The position numbers were made by a program, and so were the translations under genes. From Bolinopsis microptera (taxonomy: Eukaryota; Ctenophora; Tentaculata; Lobata; Bolinopsidae), in NCBI RefSeq assembly GCF_026151205.1, contig NC_087076.1:19463919-19527918 (forward strand): a stretch of 64,000 nucleotides of DNA. The letters are read 5' to 3'. Position 1 is the first letter of the stretch. Every line of letters begins with the position of its first letter. The notes under the pieces are model-generated. The model saw nothing but the letters and a program-made list of their open reading frames with translations. It was not told the origin of the DNA and searched no databases. This document shows, piece by piece, positions 1 through 10,721 of the stretch.

Positions 1-1999
1 CGTTTTTAAGATAAAACTTATGCTCAGCCGTTTTAAACAAGTCATCCCAAATAACATGAATACTAGAAGTTAAGAAAAGTAGCTTATGCTTGAAAATATA
101 TCGTCAGAAAATGGTACTTAAATACAAAACATATTATGCAAAGATCAAACACCAGATAAGACAAAAACAGTTATTGATAAAGTTTTTCAAGTTCATCTAG
201 GGACAGTTTAAAAAGGTACGTTATTAAAAGAGCTTTAATAATAAACATAACTTTAATAATATTTATAACTTTAATGATTAACATAACTACTTTAAATTTC
301 GGTAAAATACAAATACGTTCAAAACTTTCTACTTTTCTCGTCAACCTTAAAGCTATAATATAACTAATACTTCAAAACAAAATAATAAACATACTATCAA
401 TTATACTTCTCCTTTCCCCCTTGGGAGACCAGGTTGTTCAAAAAATACAAAGTTTAACAAAATAACAGTTCTACGTTGAATGTCCTCCGAGTTGCAGTCT
501 AGTTGTCCTAGTTGCAGTGTAGTTGTAGTAAGGTAGTAGTTCTTCCGTCAGGTTCAGGTTTTCGACCAAAGTCTATCGTTTTTCGTTTAGGCTATGATTT
601 AGACAATCCATGTTCTCCTTCTCATTCAGATCCTCCGGATTTCACTGATTCTTCTTCCTCGACTTATTTCCATGTTTCAATGATTCATTCATGTGGATTT
701 AAAACGTAATTAGAAAGATAACGATATATCTTTAAAAGTTTAAAGTAAATAGATATCAAATATTTGTTGTATAATACAGGAGCGGTTTGTAAAATATAAA
801 CTATAAGAAACAACAACAAAAAATAACATAATGAGTGTACACGTATAATACAGTCGCAAAGTTGAAATGCATTATACTTCATTGACTCTTATTCCATCTT
901 TCCATCTTTTTACGAGAAATGGCTATACTTATTTAGATTGTAAATAAGTAGTCTGAGTTTTGCTGACCTTGAGTTACTGATTCTTCGTGAGTACCGAACT
1001 TTCACATGATGAAGTACTAGATAAATCTAATGTACGACAGTTTGCACGTATTCTCTACATTGTGTGAAATGAGGGTCATATCGAGTTCCCGTTTTCTTGA
1101 ACACAGATTGTACCGTACTTCAGTGCTAGTGGCGGGTGGCCTGTATTTAACAGGTTTTAAGTGCCGCATTGCTTAAAAAGTGGTATCTCTTTGTAAACAT
1201 TTTGTCCAGCCCAGTTGCAATTCCACAACATAATACTAAACCGATGAGTGCGGTTTCCTATTTCATAGCTTGACATCTGTAAAATATATCACATAATCGT
1301 TTCATTATTTAACTTCTGGTAGAGATCTTAAATTACGTGGGACAGAGAGAAATTAATAAGAGTCCCAATCTTATTCCTCTCTCATAACTTAGATACTCCA
1401 ACCGACCACTTTCGAGCTCTCATCCGGTATAATGACTAGAATAATTGCCGGCCTGCAATACACTTTCATCCATTATCCGTGAATCCTCCGCTATTAACTC
1501 ATAAAAACTTGTTCACATTTCAAATCTCTTTATTCAAACTGTAAATCATTCTCGTTACAAACATTCTTTTCGCTATGAAATCAAATACATCGCACTCGCG
1601 ATGTAAACTGCTGTTGCGGAAATTCACTGTGTACTGAACTTATCTAACTTTGTGAAGTGATTCGATTGCCTCAATTCACTGTACTATTAGCTGACAAGTT
1701 GCTTACTTCTAAGCTCTTGAAACTGTATTCATGACGCCCTCACCAGCCACCTCTGCCGTATAAGAAAATCAACTGTACTACAATTGAAATTCTATTACCC
1801 TCACTTGCACTATAATAATATGTAAAACTACTTATTGCAACTCTTCGGTTGATTCATCAATAAGTATATGACGAAGACTCAACTCCTGCATGAATACCAA
1901 ATACACACAGATACGGAATAATATTTTTCGTACAAATGCGCTGTATTATTCCTAATATGTTCTTCTCACTGTCGACCATAAAACGTCTCCGTGACTTGG
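1..1999. other. AT-rich sequence, no gene recognised
   Basis: Both strands hold only short frames below about 80 codons with no family resemblance. The sequence is AT-rich with short TA-rich stretches. I looked here for the missing pol region and second LTR of the retrotransposon that begins at 2000 and found neither the LTR start (TGTAGCACACGC) nor a reverse-transcriptase motif, so that element seems truncated at its 3' side. Confidence 0.5.
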
Positions 2000-2321
2000 T
2001 TAAAGAGCCTGATTAAGATCATACTCATTAACATTAAGTGGCATCTTAGGTTCATATTCACTCAAACTGGTCGGTTTGGTGAAAGTTTCATGCTGCTGCT
2101 CTAGATCATTTGCAGGACTCGTGTTATCTTCCTGATCTTCTTGCATTATATTATAAACTTCATGAGTTGCAAACACACACATGTTTACGGTGACACTTTG
2201 CACCCTAATGCATACCGGTGGTGTGGATTTGGTCATGTTTTGATATTCTGGACCTACTTCTTCCTGATGAACAGTTGATGCAACCTTCTCACGATCTACA
2301 TGTTCCGAGTTTTTAATGTAC
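2000..2321 (-). pseudogene. Remnant of the protease-RT spacer
   Basis: An ATG-led frame of 78 codons (2000-2236) with open upstream codons to about 2325, rich in E, Q, N and T. Its position just after the protease in element order suggests the spacer before reverse transcriptase. There is no recognisable domain. The element appears to end here. Confidence 0.3.
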
Positions 2322-2830
2322 CTAACATGATATTTTCTTCACTTTATTCTCGATTATTTCTAAATGCATATCGATGTGTATAGTATTCGGAGAAACAGCA
2401 GGTGGTTTTATGTGGTCAAACGTTGCATTATCATTTACAGCACACTCCGAAACATCTAATCCAGTTACTACAGTGTCTTGCTTGATACTAACTTGTAGAG
2501 TGTTGTTACTGGGTGTTCCTTCTAGAAGGCCAGCTACAAACATGCTGTTTTTCACCGTTTTGGGTTTTATGTGGTCAAACGTTGCATTATCATTTACAGC
2601 ACACTCCGAAACATCTAATCCAGTTACTACAGTGTCTTGCTTGATACTAACTTGTAGAGTGTTGTTACTGGGTGTTCCTTCTAGAAGGCCAGCTACAAAC
2701 ATGCTGTTTTTCACCGTTTTGGAGTCAAAATCAATGATAATGTGGTGCTGTGAAAGGAATGATTGACCCAGAATGCATGCTTCGTTCATCATGTTTGTCA
2801 CTATGAAATCGCATTCTAATACGGCATTTT
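2322..2830 (-). pseudogene. Protease C-terminal part and linker, split from gag
   Basis: The translated start carries an ILGQSFL...H....IDF pattern, which is the usual C-terminal half of retroelement aspartic proteases (hydrophobic-hydrophobic-G before the last strands). It therefore continues the protease interrupted at about 3787. It lies in a different frame from gag and is followed by linker sequence containing a perfect 53-codon tandem duplication. The frame ends at 2322 and appears to continue in another frame through 2000-2321. No start codon is needed; this is an internal piece of the former polyprotein. Confidence 0.7.
2404..2721 (-). repeat. Two perfect 159-bp tandem copies inside the protease-linker frame
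   Basis: Positions 2404-2562 and 2563-2721 are identical base for base as far as I can read. The unit is 53 codons, so the duplication keeps the frame. Perfect identity inside an otherwise broken element points to a recent duplication or gene conversion, or to an assembly artefact. Confidence 0.9.
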
Positions 2831-3787
2831 TTTCCCTGCTCTTGCCGAAGGCAAAAAGATCGTAGGGAATAAGTAATCGGGTTTGGATATATGAGGTGGC
2901 CCGACGGTCCTACGATGATGACAAAAGTCTGCTCCTTCGCAATATAGACCACTCCCCTATAATTATGTGTATAAAAGGAGTCTATTTTGCGCGCGCGACG
3001 CCAGTTATGTGTTAATTAATTACAGCCATAGCAACAAAATTTTGGTGCTTGACGACTGTTACACAGGTTTCCATCGGGTTACAATTCACTCTAATTCATT
3101 AATATAGCATATTAGTCATCTGAGCGGATCAATCATCAACATAAGTGTTATTTTGGTGAAACAAGCTTAAATTTAATATATTACCGAGTGATAATATTCA
3201 TCAAGTCAAAACAAATTAAATTATGATATCAGCTGATAAACTCGTGGCTGATTATTTAACAGTTGATTGACACTTAATGGTAAAAAGCGAAAACATATAG
3301 TTGAGAAAAGATGTTACTTTACATTTACATTCAAGAAGCAACTAAGATCAAGATTGTGGTATGCTTTTAAAGAATCCTATATCAAATCAAAGGCTCGATA
3401 ATCGATGGTGCTGTAGATGTGTCGAGTATTCGAGTAAGCATCAAAATGTATTAGTTTATGTTAGATAATAATTAAGATGATACAGACTATTTTATAACAG
3501 TCATTAAAGTTGGCATACGATGCAATAATATGACGTGACATGATTGATGATACGCATCGTTAACACGTAACAAAATTGCGCAAAATATGAAATGATCTAC
3601 AACCAAACCACATACAGATCGACGGCGACACCTCAGATGCGCGCAGAATTTTTCAAGTTCTGCACGCCTAATATAATATACACGCTTATCACGTGCGCAA
3701 AACACAACTCTGGGATAACAATAAAGTAGAACAATTACATTGTAGGCAGTAGGGAAATTTGATCGTGCGTGGTGTTACCGCGGCGAA
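2831..3787. other. Insertion of about 0.95 kb that splits the protease
   Basis: The protease frame is cut near 3787 and resumes near 2830. The inserted DNA has TATAAAAGG at about 2962 and AATAAAG at about 3717 on the plus strand, as a solo LTR might. Both ends carry a TTTCCCT(A/G)CT-like stretch in inverted order, though not at the very tips. A short GCCG is present on both sides and could be the target duplication. I cannot assign a class: solo LTR or small TIR element are both possible. No coding frame of note. Confidence 0.45.
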
Positions 3788-5401
3788 ATTCTTGTTAACT
3801 ATTACTGGTACATTGTGTAAAATTCCCGAAGTTTGTAGTGGTGCTCCAGTGACTCCAACTAATTTGAAAGTTCCTTCTGTAACTAGCTTGCTGAGTCCAA
3901 GTTTTTCGACTAGCTTTTCTCCAATCAGATTCAAGCTGGATCCTGTGTCAATAAGAGCCTTAACTCCAACGGAATTAATGTCTACATTCAGATACACGCG
4001 ACCTTTACAAAGATTTATTGTTTGCCTTTCAATGTCATCCTCCGGGACGGTACCACAATCTACACTCCTCTCGTTATTCACTAGATCGTGTGGAGACCAT
4101 TGATCATTGTACTGCTCCTGTTCCTCTGCTACTCTGCTTCCTACATTCTGTGAACCATGCCTTCTAGAATGTTCTTGCTCCCTAAATTGCTGGTGTTCAA
4201 GTGCTATATTATTAGCCTGATGTGTTCTATCTTGAAGTGACATATTTTCACATTGAGGACCCTCAGCTGTATTCTGAAAAGGTGGACCTCTTGGTGCACA
4301 GGGTTGATAATATCCACGCTGAACTGAGCGTTGTCTATAATCATCAGACCTACTGAAGTTTTGTGAGTTTCGATTCGTTGGCTGCCCATATTGATAAGGA
4401 CTGCTACTATCATCTACATTCTGGAACCCACAATTTCTAGCATAGTGTCCATTCTGGCCACAAATGAAACATCTATGAGGCCGCATGGAGGAGTTCTCAA
4501 AAGATAAGCCGCGTGATCCCTGAACCATCTGATTTGGAATGAATGTGTTGTTTCGAGAATGGCAGCTACTTGCAAAATGTCCATATTTTTGACAATTATA
4601 ACATTGCACATTATCATAGCTTCTTGAGTCACGCCAGTTATTTTGTTGTGGTCTTCCTCTACTCGTGTACATAACAGGAACTTGGAAATATTCCTGATCA
4701 AACTTTCCTGTAGCATCTAATTCGGTTTTCATTACTGATACTTCTACCTTATCGTGAGCTTTGATCGCTTGCCTAGTTTGGTATGATGAGTCCAGTTTAA
4801 CTGCCTCAGCCAGTAGTTCCTGAAATGTCTTATCACAGAGGTTGATAAGAATCATACTCAGATCATCTCTTAGAACTCCTGCAGATAAGGCGTCCTTTAA
4901 AACCGAATCTCTGGCAGCAAGTTGGTTTGCATTGTACCCAACTTTGCCCAATTCTAGTAACCTTTGACCAAATTGCGCAACTGTCTCATCATGAAACTGT
5001 GTGGCTTTCTTGATTTCAAATCTTGCCTTGACTGCTACACTAGGAGTACTGAGTGCTTTAATTACTTCTGCTTTGAAAGTATCCCAATCGTCCTCAGTGG
5101 TTAGTTCCTTATGCACTAGTAAGTTAAGGGACTTAGCATCAAGGTAGGTTAAGAAAGTGCTAACAGCCTGTTGTCCGTTCATGCACATTATATATCTAAA
5201 GGGCTCATACATGTCAAAGTAAGCTTGGATGGTAGTGATAGATGGATCGAAGGTATTCGGCCTACGACTCCCTGCAACTCCAGCCCTAAAGTCAAGCTTT
5301 GCAGTCTCTACTGCAGAAGTAGCATGTGTAGTAGCATACGCTCGAACAGCTTGCTTCTGCTCCTCATTCAAAGCATTCAATTGCTCGCCTAAGTCACCCA
5401 T
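3689..5401 (-). pseudogene. Gag-protease polyprotein, N-terminal part (LTR element)
   Basis: A frame of 570 codons starting at an ATG. Residues 1-210 are helix-rich and gag/capsid-like. Two zinc knuckles with exact CX2CX4HX4C spacing follow: C267, C270, H275, C280 and C311, C314, H319, C324. Residues 330-450 are Q/N/S-rich linker. The aspartic protease begins near 460, with active-site DTGSS at 486-490. In the family this polyprotein packages the element RNA and cuts itself during particle maturation. The protease stops matching near residue 540; the last about 30 residues come from inserted DNA, and the rest of the protease lies at 2322-2830. The frame is long but cannot make a whole protease. 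Confidence 0.85.
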
Positions 5402-5655
5402 AATATTGCTTTCTTGGCTCGAATGGGAAATCTTCGATAAATTCGATACAGAAGTTATTCAGTAAGGAATTCTAGGGTTTAAGCGTAATATTAAATGAAA
5501 GAAATAAATAAAAGTGATTCGAGGTTCTAGATTAATATGAAATCCAAAAAAGTAAACACAAGTAATTCGTGATTCTGTGTTATTTCGAAATCCAACAGGG
5601 AATGAAATCTGGCAGCTAACCAGGTCAAACGAAAATCCTGGTCGCAGCACCAAAA
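5402..5655 (-). other. Leader of the LTR element with primer-binding-like site
   Basis: This is the untranslated stretch between the LTR and the gag ATG. On the minus strand it opens with TTTTGGTGCTGCGACCAGG directly after the LTR end (..GCTACA). That kind of TTGGTGC..CGACC leader is familiar from invertebrate LTR elements at the primer-binding position. Which tRNA would match cannot be said from sequence alone. Confidence 0.5.
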
Positions 5656-6593
5656 TGTAGCACACGCTTAGTGTACCTAGCTGCTCGACTTAGTGGTAGG
5701 TTTTACAAAATAAAAGACTTTAAATAAAGAGTTTTGCGGAAGAGAAATGAAAAATATAAACTTATTAAAATGGTAATCCACAGAACTAAATCTTCAAAAC
5801 TATATCATGACTCGTGAATCTACAACTTGTGAGGAATGGTCATGTGACATGATAGAGGAATGAGTTTAGGAGTAATCAGACTAATGGTGACAAACTCTTT
5901 CAACAAGGTGAACTAAAGCGGAAGATTATAAATGGGATGGTGTGTCACGTGATAAATGAAATAGGCCTGATAGGATCGCTAATTAATTGAGTGAAGCTTA
6001 TTGGTTGAAGTGAAATGCGTCTACAGAACTTAATGACAGGTATGAAACTATTTGCTGGGAAATGAGAACTTATATGATTTGAGGTGCTGAAACTATGGAA
6101 TCTAAACGGTACAATTTGAGCTGAAGATGACTCCTGATAATTTACAACAAACAACATATAAACTATATAAATACTACTGAGCAATTACATCATTAGGATG
6201 AGACCGTGATTACATAAAGGTTAAAGTTATTATAAATTTCAATATAATCCAATTCTTAAATAATAATATGTACCTAAACCAGTGGCGTAACGTTGCCTGT
6301 TGGCGCCCCCCTGCCGAAAAAAGCGCCCCCCTGTTGGCGCCCCCTCCCCTTTTGGTGGCCCTCCCTAGAATTGAACAAATTAGGTGATTTTAAAGAATAC
6401 TCCGGTAAAATCTATAAAAAAGTGTGTATCTAGAGCAAAACGCGCAGTTTTGCTAGTACTTTAGTTAAGTTTTCGAAATTGTCCCACATTCAAACGACGA
6501 TTTGGCGCCCCCCTAAGACGGCGCCCCCCTGCACAGCGGGGTCAGCAGGGCCTTTCGTTCGCCACTGACCTAAACTAAAATATACCTATCGCA
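5656..6593 (-). repeat. LTR-like block of the retrotransposon (approximate outer edge)
   Basis: The inner edge is clear: the minus-strand sequence ends in TACA immediately before the TTTTGGTGC leader. The plus-strand copy therefore begins TGTAGCACACG at 5656. The outer edge is inferred from where LINE coding sequence starts again, near 6594. Without the 288-bp MITE at 6280-6567 the block is about 650 bp. No second LTR was found to confirm the limits. Confidence 0.5.
6280..6567. mobile_element. hAT-type MITE with 8-bp target duplication
   Basis: The ends are CAGTGGCG and CGCCACTG, an 8-bp terminal inverted repeat. The flanks are perfect 8-bp direct repeats, acctaaac at 6272-6279 and 6568-6575. 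CAG-type ends with an 8-bp duplication are the hallmark of hAT elements. The interior repeats GGCGCCCCCCT several times and has no coding frame, so it is non-autonomous. Confidence 0.9.
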
Positions 6594-8157
6594 CACTTCC
6601 ACCTATCCCTCTGCTGTTGGGGATCCATGATCTTCCTACCGTCCTTGTCCCGGACACAAGATGCTTGAGGCTTCTTGTTCTTACCAGAGATCTTCTTGAT
6701 CTTTGCCCATACCTCACGCTGCTGACCTTTGCTCGCTGCTTCCTCAAGATCAGTAGCTACTCTAACTGCCCAGTTATTGTCGTCTAGCTTGCTGCTTTTC
6801 TTGACTAACTTATTAAGTTTAGAATACTCTGACCTGTTAGCGTCCGAGTTTGGGTCTTATCGCTTAAACTGTGCCCGCTGAATCAATAAATCCTTGGTCT
6901 TCCGTGACAGGTGTTGCTCCTTTGCCTTCCGGGGTCTTTTGCCTAGTACCTCCAGTGAGACATCAGTGCCGGTCTGACTGAGATTACGCCACATATAATC
7001 CTCGAGGTTGACCTCACTATCCAGACTTGCAAATCGGTTTTGAAGAGCCACATTGTACTCTGTAACCGTAGTACTATCCCTCAGGCGCTCAATGGCAGGC
7101 ACATTGGGCCTGTTGGCGTTGATCTTTGTCACTGACTGAAGTTTGATTTTCAGCAGTCCTAGAACCAGATAATGATCGGAGCCGATGTCTGCCCCGCGAC
7201 ATACCCTAACATCAAAAAGTGACTGACGAAACCGCTTTCCAATGCAGATATGATCTATCTGATTGACGGTGAGCCCGTTGGGGGACCGCCATGTTCCCTT
7301 GTGAATGTTCTTGTGCTCGAAGAGAGTTCCCCCGATGACAAGCTGGTTCGTCGCACAGAAATCCACAAGTCTTGTCCCGTTGTCATTTGATAAGCTATGG
7401 AGTGATTCCCCACCGATGACCGCTTCACTTCCATATCTGCCTGATGTTACTTTTGCATTAAAATCGCCGAGCAGTAACTTGATATCGTGACGAGGTAGCC
7501 CATCAAATGTATCTGTGAGTGTCCGATAAAACTTATCTTTCTCACTTTCCTCTGCACCCTCAGTTGGAGCATAGGCCACAACAGCAGAGATGTTGATTTG
7601 CTTACTATGCAGCCTAGCAGTTAAAACCCGCTCCGATGTGGGAGTGAACGATATCAGGGAGTTTCTGATTCGTTTTGAAAGACTGAGACCGACTCCCTGT
7701 CTCTTGATCCCGTCGACTCTACCGGAATGGATGAGTAGACTGCCATTGTCCAGTAGAGTGGTGCCAGATCCAGGCATGTGAGTCTCGGTGATCCCCAAAA
7801 GATCCAATCTGTACTGATCAATGTTTTGACTAAGTTGGTAGAGCTGTGTAGATGACCTGACAAGAGATAGAACGTTCCATGTTCCAAAACGTCAAAACTG
7901 TTTGCAATAATTTACTGGATTGGATTTGTTGGAAGCAGGGTCAACATGGATGATCTGTTGACTAATAAATCTGGTCGGATGACGAGTACCCCCTCTTCTC
8001 ATCAGGCGACTGAGGTCCCGTAGGCTTTGCCCAGCCTCCGTCATGCTGGAACCATCCGTCCTTGAATTGGAAGTAGCACTCCGTCCATTTGATGTGTGTG
8101 TTGTTTCAGTAGCGTTGTTATTTGAGGTGGAAGGGATTTTGGCCCTTCGCACCCGAT
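6594..8157 (-). pseudogene. RTE-like LINE ORF2 pseudogene: endonuclease domain
   Basis: The frame encodes an APE-type endonuclease. From the codon at 7807, TETH lies at residues 7-10, YAPT at 79-82, GDFNAKV at 114-120, NQIDHI at 182-187 and GSDHYLV at 209-215: the catalytic Glu, Asp/Asn and Asp-His set. It matches the RTE/BovB style. Upstream, the same frame holds the domain start (WNVLSL) and a S/T/N-rich leader up to 8152, interrupted by a TGA at 7892-7894. Downstream the frame continues past a TAA at 6857-6859 to about 6600, where the LTR element begins. Two nonsense codons and loss of the whole reverse transcriptase make it dead. In the family, the endonuclease nicks target DNA to prime reverse transcription. 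Confidence 0.85.
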
Positions 8158-8439
8158 GAACCGCATGCAGTCCTAACGAGACAGATGTCCCGGTTATATT
8201 TTTCGACCTGTACTGGTCTAGAGCCGCAGTGTTCTGTTACCGTTTTAACTGGAATCACCCAAAATAGGCTACTAAGCTTAACAGTGGCACCTCGAGAAGG
8301 GTGTGGCTCTTCACCACGCACTACGGATCTTGGGCTCGGAGAGGTTGTGTAAGACACTTCACGATCCCCTGGAGTTTGGAAAACCCCTTAACCACCAATA
8401 AAATAAAGCTTTAAAAAACAATATACCTAGAATATTTTT
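8158..8439 (-). other. Probable 5' region of the LINE
   Basis: This lies upstream of the endonuclease frame on the minus strand. Short overlapping frames exist on both strands without family resemblance. It is probably the 5' untranslated region of the LINE, and its edge with the inverted-repeat element at about 8440 is not sharp. Confidence 0.35.
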
Positions 8440-8868
8440 ATGAAATGATGTCTCTATACACTGAACTCGTCTCATATAAAATTCAATCAATTCTAACTGC
8501 TATAACTATAACACAGTGCTGAAGGAATTGATCTTCAACGACGTATGACATAATATGAAGGACATCAGCTGGTATGTTAGGAATTTGTTGGATCATCTAG
8601 TCTCCTCCAATATTGCTTTCAGGGCAATTCATCGGTAATAAATCAGTATAAATATCTCCGGGATTTCGACGCGGGATCATATTATCACTCAGCCCGGCCC
8701 GCTGTTAGATAAACATCTCAAGGTGATATCATCCCGCCCCGGAAATTTGTATAAACCCGGCCCGCTTTTTAGTCGTAACTGATGTTTATCATTCAATTCT
8801 CCGACTTACAATAATCAATGATACTGCTGATTAGAACTCGATAATAGTAGAACAGTTAGACGCGCGAT

Positions 8869-8952
8869 CACGTGGGCGCGTCACGTGCGTACCACGTGCC
8901 ACCAATAGCATACGCCGAGTCTATACCACGTGACACGAAAGCGCACCACGTG
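8869..8952. promoter_or_regulatory. Cluster of five CACGTG E-boxes
   Basis: CACGTG occurs at 8869-8874, 8882-8887, 8893-8898, 8927-8932 and 8947-8952, five palindromic E-boxes in 84 bp, with CCAAT at 8902-8906. The patch is GC-richer than its surroundings. Canonical E-boxes bind bHLH-ZIP factors such as Myc/Max, USF or MITF types. No gene start is evident within 1.5 kb, so it may be the promoter of the surrounding element. Confidence 0.5.
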
Positions 8953-9222
8953 ATATGAAACATCGTAACCGTCCACTTCATTTACACGCAAATTCCTGGG
9001 AACGTTGCCAAAGCAGCTAATTCTTGGAATTTCTCCAACGCGTGGCGTGAGAAGTTGGCGACTAGCCAGCTACCCTTGTCCGTGCCCTACAAATAGTATT
9101 GTTTTGCTTGCTCTCCTTCCAGCTCTTGTTCCTGCTAACGTTCAAGCTATTGCTCCACTATGACAGATCGGTTTATCACTCTCTTCTAAAGTATAAATCC
9201 CTTGTCGAAATCGCCGGAGATG

Positions 9223-9408
9223 ATTATAATCCATAAACACTTCACGCTCAGGGCTAAATAAATGTAATCCCTCAGCTGGCGCTTCGGGATTACATATTAA
9301 CACAAAACTCGTGCGCTGCGCGCACTCGTATGTGTTTATCAGATCATCCCGCTAGCGCGGGATGATCTGTTATATAAACCCTTTGCGTGGCGGGTTTATG
9401 TTATTATA
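9223..9408. other. String of four hairpins with a possible closing stem
   Basis: Hairpin 1 (9262-9295) has a 10-bp stem. Hairpin 2 (about 9298-9337) has a GTGCGC/GCGCAC core and AACACA/TGTGTT outer pairs. Hairpin 3 (9340-9369) has a 13-bp stem with a 4-base loop. Hairpin 4 (9374-9399) has an 8-bp stem. Flanks at about 9225-9238 and 9394-9408 could pair as an outer stem. The layout recalls the cloverleaf at 16011-16170. No function is known to me. Confidence 0.6.
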
Positions 9409-10363
9409 AAGGTCCTATTTTTCTTGAAGTTAAAAACTTTAAGTATTTCAAGAATTTGTCAGAGTGCTGTGTGTCTATTTAATTAGCTGGTGTGAATTAC
9501 GTTTTGAGCACATCTATTTAGCTATTTGTGAAAGACTGTACTAGTTCACCTTCAATTCAAGTCAAACAATCGAGTCTGAGGTCAGCTGAGCACCAACTTG
9601 AAGTAATCGTAAATTGTCACAATCAGATCCCAGTAAGATGAGATTACAATATTTACACAAATATGATTCGGTGAACAGCATGAGATAAGTGGAAAAATTT
9701 AAACAGACTTAAACATTTCATTCAAATGAACGCTTGGACCTCCAGCGCCAAATTAATGTCCAAATTAATGTCCGTTCAAATAAAGTTTGGTAAGGTATCT
9801 TTCGCAGCTAATATGCCACGATTTTCGAGATTTTTGCCGCGATGGCTTGTTGTTTTGGCCTAAAATATCGCGGTTACTTTTATCATTATGTTACTTTATG
9901 TTACATAATCAGTGACGATTATTTGATGATATCATGGATGTTTGCATTTGATTGAGTATTGACTCAGAAACTAGTTCAGTGAAGCAGAATTACCTGCACA
10001 ACTATCAACTATGTATACTTGCTGACAAAGCTTCAAAATGTAATACCTTTGTAGTTGTCCCCCTTTGTTTGAGAAGCTGAATCAAACCTCTTCGCGTGAG
10101 TAAACTATAACAATTGCGGTTTTACTGGCTATAATTGTTCCCACTTGCTTCGTTGAATAATTGCCCTGATCGAAGCAAGATTGGAGGAGACTAGAATATG
10201 ATCCAACAAATTCCTGAAATACCAGCTATTGTCCATATAGGTCGTACTTCATTGAAGATCAATTCCTTCAGCACTGTAGTTTAAGTTAGCATTGATTGAT
10301 TCCTAACATTTGCGATGTTATCAATGTTATATGAGACGAGTGCATAGTGATACATCATTTTAA

Positions 10364-10721
10364 TCGCTTCTGGAACTGTAAAAACTCTATATTTCCAGTA
10401 ATTACAGGTCTTGTTCTTTTTTGTCGATGGAGTATATGCTGATTGTGGTTAATCATTGCAGATGATCGGCAATAAAACATTAATTTTTGATGTTATTAAA
10501 TTAAATTTGAACTGCTCAATAAATCTAAATATGTTGCAAATAGTTAGCTTATTGATTATAAATTATTGCACTAGAAGTAGTAATAGTGTAACTGCCTGTT
10601 GTTGTCTGTCGATAATGAGATTGTCTTTTATACTACTTCCTTTCGTTCTTTTTCTCCAACAGTGTATTTATTACTGCTGACATTCTGTAGGTTAAAAAGG
10701 TACCTCAAAAGCTCAAACAAG
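10364..10721 (+). promoter_or_regulatory. Upstream region of MFS copy 1, shared with copies 2 and 3
   Basis: About 10456-10600 matches, in the opposite orientation, the DNA upstream of MFS copies 2 and 3 (29195-29350 and 60310-60480). Common landmarks are the CACTAGAAGTAGTAATAGTG stretch and a TTTGCAAATAGT-type AT-rich run. Paralogy therefore covers the 5' flank as well as the coding region. A CTGTAG just before the start codon could be an intron acceptor. Confidence 0.55.

Larger units (their letters stand above)
2000..6593 (-). mobile_element. Degenerate LTR retrotransposon, gag-protease half
   Basis: Read on the minus strand, the order is an LTR-like block (about 6593-5656), a leader with a primer-binding-like stretch, a gag frame with two CCHC knuckles, and an aspartic protease that continues after an insertion at 2322-2830. 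No reverse transcriptase, RNase H, integrase or second LTR is seen before the window turns to unrelated AT-rich sequence, so it is a truncated, dead copy. The gag layout suits a Ty3/gypsy-like or related element; the clade cannot be fixed without RT. Its upstream edge abuts the LINE pseudogene, which also stops abruptly, so this element probably inserted into that LINE. Confidence 0.75.
8440..10363. mobile_element. Inverted-repeat-bounded segment, possible TIR element
   Basis: Positions 8440-8632 and 10157-10363 are inverted copies of each other, about 190-205 bp, diverged by substitutions and small indels. Shared landmarks include ACTCGTCTCATATAA, GTGCTGAAGGAATTGATCTTCAA and GGAGGAGACTAG. 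The 1.5-kb interior has no long frame. It contains a CACGTG cluster and a run of hairpins. No clear target duplication was found, so a DNA transposon is likely but not proven. Confidence 0.6.

Noticed and set aside
1-1999. Second LTR or pol region of the 2.0-6.6 kb retrotransposon
   Set aside because: Neither the LTR start word nor any RT, RNase H or integrase motif was found in this stretch.
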